Origin: Antedon mediterranea
Lineage: Eukaryota; Echinodermata; Crinoidea; Comatulida; Antedonidae
Direction: 5' to 3'
DNA: 64,000 nucleotides
NCBI RefSeq assembly: GCF_964355755.1
Contig: NC_092670.1
Location: 12,895,201-12,959,200, forward strand
Below, piece after piece: positions 56,101-64,000 of the stretch (its first letter is position 1; each line of letters starts with the position of its first letter). Below the pieces are notes generated by a model. The model ran no database searches. It saw only the letters and a program-made list of their open reading frames with translations, and was not told the origin of the DNA. The position numbers were made by a program, and so were the translations under genes.

Positions 56101-59100
56101 CTTGTTGGCTTTAGAAACACCTATCAATAGAGGGCGACATTAAAAAAATATACTGTAGAAATTTGTTTGGCGTGCGAGGTCAATATAGTAGCTGCATCAA
56201 ATTTGTTTTCGGTATTTAGATATTGTTATTTTGTTTTCGGTTTGTTTTCGGTTGTTTTTGGTTGTTTATGGTTGTTTTCAGTTGTTTATGGTTGTTTTCG
56301 GTTGTTTTCGGTAATTAGACTGACCGATTTTAACTTGTTAAATCTACCACTAAAGCATGTTAATAACATTTACTTAACATTAATACCGGGCCACTACCTG
56401 GTGAAGATTAGTATGACCGCTTACTATTAATATATTATTATTAATTAGGCAGACAGATTGTTTATTATGTACTGAACTTTTTTTTTACTGCTTAGATGTG
56501 TTGATATGCCGACACTGTGGTCATGATATTGTAAAAGCATCTGATTTGGAATACTTTCCAGCTACAAAAGTTGTACAAAGTCGTGAATCCACCATTCTAG
56601 GCATTCCGGACATCCTTGTACAGTTACTTCGTAATCCTCAGGGTAGGTGATTGGTGTAATAAAGTGCAATGTTGGCCCAGCCATCTACACCCCATCAATT
56701 TACATCCCACACATCTACACCCCACCCACCTACACCCCGCCAATTTACACACTGCCCATCTACACCCCACCCATCTACACCCCACCCATCTACACCCCAC
56801 CCATCTACACCCCACCCATCAACACCCCACCCATCTACACCCTGCCCATCTACACTTCACCCATCTACACCCCACCCATCTACACCCTGCCCATCTACAC
56901 CCCGCCCGTCTACTCCCCACCCGTCTACACCCCACCCGTCTACACCCCACCCGTCTACACCCCACCCGTCTACACCCCACCCGTCTACACCCCACCCGTC
57001 TACACCCCACCCAACTAAATTTTGATATGGAAATGTTCACTTCATTTTACAATTTTTAGGTGTCAAATATTAGGTCTCTAGTTTGAACAAAAAATTCATA
57101 TTTTTTGTCTTTTTTAAATAAATTTAAAAGTTTTATATTTGTTTTTTAGGCTCTACATTTGATGTCATAACAGCCACAGATGCTCAAGTTCTGGTAGATT
57201 CAAAGGTAGGTGTGAATATTTTTATTACAACTACAATTTTGTGGAAAATTTGTTTTTAAAGTGAATTATAAATATGGGACCATGTAGGAATTATTCTACT
57301 GCAGTTTACTTTTTCAACAACTATTGGCATCACACACTGTTTATTGCAGTGACTGGCACCTCATAAACTTCTAATTTGAAAGCTCTGTCTACACTATCAA
57401 ACTTAATGTGATGATGTCATATCACTACCATATTTTGGCACATCACACTTTTTTTGTCAAACTAGTTTGATAGTACTCTATAGCTTAATACTATAGAATG
57501 GCCAGGACTCTGTAAGCATTTAGTTAGTCTTGTTTTTTTCTAATTAAGCCATTTATAAGCTCTGTCTACACTATCAAACTTTATGTAATGATGTCATATC
57601 ACTACCATATTTGAGCATATCACTACCATATTTGAGCATATCACTACCATATTTTGGCACAACACACTTTTTTTGTCAAACTAGTTTGATAGTACTACAA
57701 TATAGCTGAATACTATAGAATGGCCAGGACTCTGTAAGCATTTAGTTAGTCTTGTTTTTTTCTAATAAGGCAATTTATAAGCTCTGTCTACACTATCAAA
57801 CTTTAGGTGACAAAATGACATCACACTTTTTGTCAAACTAGTTTAGTGTAGACAGAGCTTCTGTTAATGATATATATATATATATATAACGCCTCGGTTG
57901 GGGCGACTTTTTCTCATTCTCACAGATTTCCTCATCTTTATCGTTTCAAATTAATTAATTAAAATTTCAGTATATCACCGGGCGGTTTAGAATTAATGTT
58001 CTGTGCCTGATTTGTTTATATATATAACTATCTTTATATTTCAGGTTTATCAATCAGATTCCTGGTTTGAAGACACAGCATGGCAGATCACACGCTGCCC
58101 ACGGTGTCATTCACAAATGGGATGGTAAGTATTCAGTGATCTCCCAAAGCAGGTTTTGCTAGCAAGGTTTGCCTGAATAAATTGGCTCCAACCAGTATTA
58201 AAATAAACACTTATCTATTAATGGTAGGTTAGGCCAAGACAAGACATAAAAAAGATAGACAAAGAGCAATCAAAGACTGTATTTTGTCAATTGGATTATT
58301 TTACTCTTTTTGTATTTGAGTATATTAGTTACATCTTATAATATATAGATAATTTGATACTAGAAGGAGGGGAGACTGTAATGTTAAATTTTTCTTATTA
58401 TTTAGGTACATTTTTATTTTGTTATGTTTTCAATTTTCATTTTGTCTAAATGAAAAGCTACAGTATGTATTCTAAATGCAAACAAAACAAATTTGTTAAA
58501 CAAAAGGTCTGAACTGATTTCAAAATGTCGTCATAACAAGAAAATTTACATACCACCTGACTAAAGCCTTATAACAACTCGAGATACGGTATTGTTCAGT
58601 CTATCTGAAGATCGTTTAACGTGAAACACCGTGTAATAGACGCCCGTGTTCTATCTAATTCATAAATATATATTCGCTCTTGATTTCAATTGAGCACTTT
58701 TGCTGCCTCAATGCATCTACATATATATGTATGTATATATTTATCTCTTCAACATCTTTAATATATTTTTGAATAAATTGAAATTAAAATTAATTGAATT
58801 GAAATTAAAAATGATTGATTTACAATTTATTCAACACTCTTTCAATAACATTTCTGAGTTATTCATTCAATTGTTTAATTAATTATTTTTAGGAAATACC
58901 AGCCAAGTGATTCTTATGACGAAGAAGAAGTTTTCCATGGATTAATTTTAAATCACCTTGTGCATGAAGATTGTAAGTAATATATTATTATTATTATATT
59001 TGTGTTGCAAATAACCAGAGATAAAAAATAAACCAGCAACTAACTATCCACATTGATTGGCCCCTTAAGTTACTTGCAATGCATGAGAAACAGTTTCAGT

Positions 59101-60277
59101 ACACCAGCATTGAGTGGATAATATTAATACGCATTGGAGCTGGAGCTTGATGGTTAATACTATTTAATAAATTCATCTGGTTCCAAATATAAATAAACTG
59201 AAAAATGATTATTTTTTTGTTGAACCAAACAATACAGACAAAATTGGTATAACTACCATAGTGATGTTTCATTGACATGCTGTCAACTTCCTCAAACTAC
59301 TGTTTGGAATCATGGCCTGTACAGTCTTTGAGACACTGTGGTTGATGTTCTTGCCTTCCAAACCCAAGGTCCATGGTTCAATCCTGACTTAGTGCCAGGA
59401 TTTTGACTCACACTTTTTTCATATACTCCTTAAGCCTCAAATGAGGTATAGTTTATAAGCATTATAAATTATGAACTAGTTTATCCATCCTGTAGTGGAC
59501 GAGTTTGTGCTCACTGTTGGGTGTGTATGAAATAATAAAATAGAGAAAAATAGCAGAACAAACACAAAAACAAACCATCTGTATATGCAAAAATTAAAAT
59601 GTTCTAATGTTAATTGGCAATGGTGGTACAGTGGAACAGCACAAGTTTTCAATTGAACACGCACAATACAGATATCGAATTTCCCTCGCCTCATTTGGCA
59701 TAAAAAAAGATACAAAAGAAAGAAGACGCATGTTAAAAATCCAAAGCATCTTTTGAAAAGAGGATTCTATGTTATTGTTAAGTGGGGACATGGTCTCTGG
59801 TTACTTAGATATTCAACTGATGAGTTAAACTATTGACAATGCTAAACAATTAAAGAAATGTTCACACCACTTAAATATGATGATGATGCTTATTTAAAGT
59901 ATCTAGTGATTTCCGTAGTGAAAGTAGGAACCAGTATATAAAAGACCACCCAAGTCATGAGAGTTTTTGTAATATTTTGAGTGATTTCCCGGCTGTCTAT
60001 CGCTAAAGATATTCAAATACTGTAGGCCATGCTTGGAAAGTGCCTTGAAAACAGTTTACTACACATTCTAATACCCAAGATTTTTATTAGTGTCCTCTGT
60101 GTTTGGATGTGTTTTCACCTCTATGGTTTGTCCACACTTTTGAAAAGTCTATCAAGATTTTAAAAAATCAGCATTTTAGTACTACATAATAAGTACTTTA
60201 GCCAAATATTTTTATTTATTTTTTATATTACAGATGCTAATGCTGTTGTATTGAAACATATGAACATCGTTAGGTGA
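53108..60277 (+). CDS. Secreted CULT-domain protein (cereblon-type ligand-binding domain)
   Basis: Six exons join in phase to 165 residues: 53108-53198, 56496-56642, 57150-57205, 58045-58124, 58893-58972 and 60234-60277. Exon 1 encodes a signal peptide (MFSSNDIIFIIIIFFIQLI, ending about DKTYA). The rest is a single CULT domain: zinc ligands CRHCGHD and CPRCHSQMGW, and the three cage tryptophans in SWFEDTAW plus MGW. This is the pattern of the thalidomide-binding domain of cereblon (SWFPGYAW, GW). There is no Lon domain and no DDB1-binding region, so it is not cereblon but the known class of stand-alone secreted animal CULT proteins. It probably binds a small ligand in the aromatic cage outside the cell; the ligand is unknown. 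Intron 1 contains a 2.76 kb transposon and intron 2 a minisatellite. Confidence 0.92.
54735..54822 (-). repeat. tRNA-Ser/Leu-like sequence, probably a SINE head or pseudogene
   Basis: On the minus strand it reads GAGTGAGTGGCCGAGCGGTT (canonical D-arm of class II tRNAs), a variable middle, then GGGGTTCGAGGCTCACTCAC. The T-stem does not pair well and the anticodon arm is unclear, so a functional tRNA is unlikely. Confidence 0.5.
55064..55290 (+). mobile_element. LINE reverse-transcriptase fragments
   Basis: FDTIDHDILISRMQNEFGIT matches the conserved AFDTVDH..L...L...GI.G segment of LINE reverse transcriptases. GVFLDFSKSVKYHNTS about 130 bp downstream matches the LDFSKAFD motif just before it in the domain order. 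Two broken, overlapping fragments are present, with stops and shifts. Confidence 0.65.
56684..57017. repeat. 15-bp C-rich minisatellite in CULT intron 2
   Basis: About 22 units of TACACCCCACCCATC (late units have CGTC). The period is a multiple of three, so all frames stay open and produce long repetitive but meaningless peptides. The complementary strand carries regular GGGG and GGG runs. Confidence 0.95.
57379..57862. repeat. Three tandem MITE family M2 copies
   Basis: Copies at about 57379-57485, 57558-57685 and 57779-57862 each start AGCTCTGTCTACACTATCAA. The first two share their flanking sequence (CTATAGAATGGCCAGGACTC, AGCATTTAGTTAGTCTTG), so they arose by segmental duplication rather than independent insertion. 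Confidence 0.8.
58125..58892. other. Intron 4 of the CULT gene
   Basis: AT-rich; no bounded repeat recognised. Confidence 0.4.
58973..60233. other. Intron 5 of the CULT gene, with a SINE-like segment
   Basis: Around 59327-59410, GTGGTTGATGTTCTTGCCTT and GTCCATGGTTCAATCCTGAC resemble A and B boxes of a tRNA-derived SINE on the plus strand. The remainder is unremarkable AT-rich sequence. Confidence 0.45.
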
Positions 60278-61662
60278 CGGCATCAACGATAATGAACTAT
60301 CTATTTAGCTTTAAATTTAATGGTATCTATTTGAGGAGTAAATATTTGTTCTTATCTTGGTGGTGGATATTTTTAGTCTTTCGATTTGTAAGCATCTTTG
60401 AAAGTGCCTCTTTTTATTTATAAGTAATGCAAATGTCTTGCCTATGCTTGGTTTATACCTTGTAATGGTTTTGTTGTTGATGAAAATAACAGATAAACAG
60501 AGGTCTAAAACAAAATACACAGAGGCCCTACTTGTGTGTATGGGTGTAGTTAACGATTTTGCTTAATATTCGTAAAAAGAAATGCATTTTGGCACACTTA
60601 GCGTGTCATATATTTGAGCTGGAATCAAAACGTCCTCTGTTCGCGTTCATAAAGGAATATACCAATGATTTTCTTAGGGGAATACTAACAAACGACACTA
60701 ACAGAAAGACTGTAGAGACGTAGGAAAAGTCTAATATGGGGGTGTATTCAATGTGGAAGAGTATCTGTATAGTTTGGTTGCTTTCGATTTATCCATTTTC
60801 AAGCTTGTTAACAGCTTGTTAACAGTTATGTACTTATATTTATTTGCGACCAATTATTGAAGGAATTGAAAACAGTTTTTTGAGACAAATTTAAGCTTTA
60901 AGAAAGAGTACAGGTATGCTAAATACAAATACTGAAATCTGGTTGTAAAATAAATAACAGCTCATAGTAGATATATATTTAATTGCTTAAAACTTTATTA
61001 CTGGTGTAAAAACTAGGGTGGATAATAAAATGTACAAATTGGTCTGTTTATATTATGGCATTAATGTTTCATACATACTCTATATACAAATTATTATATT
61101 CGTTTTTAAAATGTTATTTAAGTTTGAAATTAATGTTTCATTAAACAAAATCGTCATGTAGACCATGTATAAGTAGTTGATCGTCCCCCACTGTAATTGA
61201 AAAAGTCTCATTGCAAAGCTGTTCAAATCAAACCTTTCCCTTTAAACCCCTCTCTCGGAACTTTCAAAAAGGAACATTAACACTCTTTTTTGCGTGGCCA
61301 TAATTCCAATTCTGATTATTCAATCGGTTTGACGAGATATCCAAGTCCTATGCTGCTAAAAGTGTCGTTATCTTGTGTCATGTTATGTTTCGTATATAGT
61401 TCCGAATATAAAATACCACTATTTCAATATTTCCAAATCTCCTGTTGAATTTGAGTTCGTCTTATACATTTCCCATTTAAATTAAATTTGTTCGTTGATT
61501 CTTTCACATCCAGAAATCGTATGATTATTTATCTGATTTGACCAGATATTCAATGCAAAATCATTTGCCATATTTTCTCCAAATCTCCTGTTGAATTTGC
61601 TTTCGTCTTGTACAGTTCAAATTTACCATCACGTTTTTTCACTTTGAAAATAAACCAGTTTC
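60278..61662. other. Convergent 3' regions of the CULT and SLCO genes
   Basis: AATAAA at 60949-60954 on the plus strand and its minus-strand counterpart (TTTATT, 60994-60999) are 45 bp apart and would end both transcripts in nearly the same place. Repeated ATTTCCAAATCTCCTGTTGA and TATTTTCTCCAAATCTCCTG (61431 and 61571) mark a small duplication in the SLCO side. No exon is seen. Confidence 0.45.
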
Positions 61663-63939
61663 TTATAATTCACAAGTCTCGTCATATCCATCCATTCCAA
61701 ATCTTACATAAGTATTTTTAACCGAGGAATGATCATTCAATCGTACTGATGGCGCTGTTCTTGTTGAACACCATGTTATAGTAAAACATACAATTGACAG
61801 AAACTTCAATACTATTAATGTACCAAAAAATATAAAGCGAAAAGATACAGAATCGTATGCAAGACATTCGTACAGGTGGGTTTTGTCAGAGGGTTGGCTG
61901 AGCATACAGGTGGGTTGTAGAATTGCTGGGAAGTATAGAACGGCAGGCAAGATTCCTGTAATAAAAACATCAATAAATTTATAAGTAGATCGTTTGATTT
62001 ATATTGTTATTATTATACAGTACTTTATTGCCTAATACAGTATTTATTTGGTTAAATAAAACACTGTTTAAACAATTTATAAAAATAGATTGTTGAAATG
62101 GTATGTTTTCAGGATTTTGTACGGTATACTTCCCGTTTTGTTTCATTTTATATACCACACATTACAACTATATCTTTGCCAACAGGCAGGTTGTTGTTTT
62201 GATATCAAAATTTATCGTATCGTATTCGTACATATCCTTTCAACGTAATGCATTCAACTACGTCAAAAAGCGACTTTATACCTTCTATAATAAGTTAATT
62301 GTGGTTTAGGAAAACTTCATAACAGTGTATGTCTACTTACCCAGTACGTAGGTAACAAATATGACTAGACCAACAGCCACAGATCTGTCGCTGTGTGAAA
62401 CACACCTGGTAAAAGATCAAAACAAATTTTTAAATGTGTTAAAGCAAAAAGTTAAACTGATCAAACAAAATCACAATAAACAATATAGTTCATAATACAT
62501 TTTAGACGTCTTTGTGTTGAGTAAAACATGTTGTCTTAAGTAAGCTTTCAATGTATGATGACAAGGACTTAGGCCTACACATTGGTATGCTGTAAATCAT
62601 CGCCTGAACATAGAAACTTTTGGTTAGGATAGTGAGGAAGCATGACGTCCCAACTTCGAATCCCTACATACCCACAATAATTTAACGTGTCGTCGTAAAA
62701 CGAAGCTCCTTATTTATAAATTGTATGTCTCAACAAATTGAGATAGAGTGTTGTACAATTATAAATAACTATACCTTAAAACTACTAAAGTGGCTGGAAC
62801 GTTTTGAATACCAGTGAGTGTAGCTGCGAAGAACAGAAGCAGGAGGATACTCCACATTGGATCGCAGTTGGCACTGCATACGCCAGCCACAGCGCTACCA
62901 TTATTGCCACGTGAAAATGAACAGTTTTCAAAATTCTGATTCATTGAAATACAATTAATTTATACTGTACAGTATTATGTTTAGAAATATGATGTATATA
63001 TATATATATATATATAAATATATATAAAATGTTATCGACAAGAAGGAGATGATATCGGGAAGAAGGAGATGGTATCGGGAAGAAGGAGATGGTATCGGGA
63101 AGAAGGAGATGGTATCGGGAAGAACGAGATCTTATCTGGAAGAGTGAGTTTCAGGAAAAACCAGGTATAGGAATGAGGGATTACTAGTGAAGTATTGGCG
63201 CAATGGTTAGCTAATTTGAACACGTTTTCTCATGATGATAACACATTTGAAAAGAACTTTATAAATAAATATTAAAAGATAAACGCGAACCCGCAAAAGA
63301 CAATTATACGTATAGCGAGACATTATTCAGTAACTGAGGCCTAGTTATTAAACAAAAACAAATGTGTATCGCAATGAGGAAGAAAACGTGTGATTTATGA
63401 ATAGTTCACAGGATTTGGACCATAAAGAAAAAAACTTACCGTGTAGTTTCCCTGGGAACAGCCAGCGTAACATGGAGACGCGTATACAACGCCATTTGAA
63501 CCGCATACTGGGAAATATTTATCAGAACAACTATGGCATGTTGTCAAGTTTGCAGTCCTGAAAAGTGTGGAGAAATCATCTCAGAAATGTGTTCAAAAGA
63601 TGACATGAATAGGAAAAAAAGTAAAAGAACCTAGGCTTAGGCTGTTTAATGTTCATCATAATTTGTTTGTTTGCTAAATGAATGGCGATAGAAAACTTAA
63701 AACCAAGCCGTAGGTTCCTTCTATGTTTTCGAACTCGAAATGATCTTACCCGTCTTTAAATGGAGATATATTTATTCCGTCACAGTGTGGTGAGAAGAAA
63801 GTCCAATATAGTCCCCAAGATAGCAGACCGAACACCAGAACTGAGCGACAGAGTTGCTTGAGCTGTGAAACCTGACCTCTGATAAGTACCAAGGCTGCAA
63901 TTGTACCACCGATGACCAAACCAAAAACTACAGATATTG
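61663..63939 (-). CDS. Solute carrier organic anion transporter (SLCO/OATP), 3' part
   Basis: Five exons continue from beyond the window edge: 63939-63750, 63557-63440, 62935-62775, 62405-62341 and 61955-61663, about 275 residues. The first encodes a membrane segment ([18 protein letters not shown]) and ends [17 protein letters not shown], like the GC...IAG.T.PY loop of OATPs. The second and third form the Kazal-like extracellular loop ([38 protein letters not shown] ... CSANCDP). Next come [20 protein letters not shown] and [15 protein letters not shown], the OATP LRCV...RS.A.G signature. The last exon begins [18 protein letters not shown], carries one more hydrophobic helix, and ends DGYDETCEL. 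It should be a plasma-membrane carrier of organic anions; the subfamily cannot be set from this fragment. Confidence 0.92.
63040..63140. repeat. 20-bp minisatellite and (AT)n tract in SLCO intron
   Basis: Four clean units of AAGAAGGAGATGGTATCGGG (the first has GATGAT) plus one degenerate unit. A TA dinucleotide tract lies just before at about 62995-63028. Confidence 0.9.
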
Positions 63940-64000
63940 CTGTTGAGGAGAATGTACAAGATGTTAGGGGCAAGCACGAGCTTCCCATGGATTATCAACC

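Larger units (their letters stand above)
53564..56325. mobile_element. 2.76 kb Mutator-like or hAT-like transposon with nested repeats
   Basis: The left end GGGTCAGTCTAATTACCG, followed by AAAACAACCG repeats, is matched by the complement at the right end (CGGTAATTAGACTGACC). The flanks carry a perfect GATTTTAAC duplication (53555-53563 and 56326-56334), 9 bp or 8 bp depending on where the end is placed. Inside are a hAT-like terminus (CAGGGGCGGATCCAGGATTT near 53775), a tRNA-like sequence, LINE reverse-transcriptase fragments and a CCTCCGCCAAGGAGG repeat. No intact transposase. It fills most of CULT intron 1. Confidence 0.85.

Noticed and set aside
56616-57059. Overlapping frames encoding HPTHLHPT-, TPPIYTPP- and STPHPSTPHP-type repeats
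   Set aside because: A 15-bp repeat free of stops keeps all frames open; the array sits inside a mapped intron.
63040-63140. Possible CRISPR-like array because of regularly spaced repeats
   Set aside because: Units are contiguous without spacers and the genome is animal; it is a minisatellite. No CRISPR array is present in the window.
63032-63223. 63-codon minus-strand frame with repeated [14 protein letters not shown]
   Set aside because: Product of the 20-bp minisatellite in an SLCO intron.
63780-63998. 72-codon minus-strand frame at the window edge
   Set aside because: Out of frame with the SLCO exon at 63939-63750, whose reading frame gives the transporter sequence.

Overview
This is a gene-sparse, AT-rich animal nuclear window with spliced genes, long introns and heavy transposon load. 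Intact orthologues of TM9SF1, cathepsin D and C8orf34, plus the very frequent word AGGCCTA, suggest an invertebrate deuterostome, perhaps an echinoderm. That placement is an inference and not firm.

Layout. 1-2.8 kb: no recognisable gene. 2.8-27.2 kb: three tandem cathepsin D-type aspartic protease genes on the minus strand, all built from the same nine exons. The first two (copies A and B) are divergent with tiny propeptides, and B carries two frame-breaking lesions. The third (copy C) is a standard complete cathepsin D. This cluster holds a burst of one palindromic MITE family, a 3.26 kb hAT-like element (15171-18430, 8-bp target duplication) and a 17-bp minisatellite. 28.3-29.2 kb: a 5'-truncated LINE. 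29.9-32.1 kb (+): the most unusual gene, a zinc-ribbon exon spliced to a GIMAP/AIG1-type GTPase, a charged coiled coil and a C-terminal Hedgehog-type Hint (autoprocessing) domain. 33.1-38.8 kb (-): a 14-exon C8orf34 (VEST-1) orthologue that converges on the GTPase-Hint gene and shares a palindromic poly(A)-signal region with it. 39.1-50.8 kb (+): TM9SF1 in 13 exons, head-to-head with C8orf34 across 323 bp. 53.1-60.3 kb (+): a six-exon secreted CULT-domain protein (a cereblon-type ligand-binding domain without the Lon domain). 61.7-64 kb (-): the 3' part of an SLCO organic-anion transporter, cut by the window edge.

The genes do not form an obvious pathway. TM9SF1 (endomembrane sorting/autophagy) and cathepsin D (lysosomal protease) are ordinary housekeeping genes. 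The candidate undescribed system is the GTPase-Hint fusion: its Hint domain retains the GCF cleavage junction and the T-x-x-H motif, so it could release the GTPase and lipidate it at a C-terminal glycine. That would replace the transmembrane anchors of vertebrate GIMAPs. This mechanism is an inference from sequence. Exon boundaries were placed by hand from splice signals, reading phase and remembered family sequences; no search was run.
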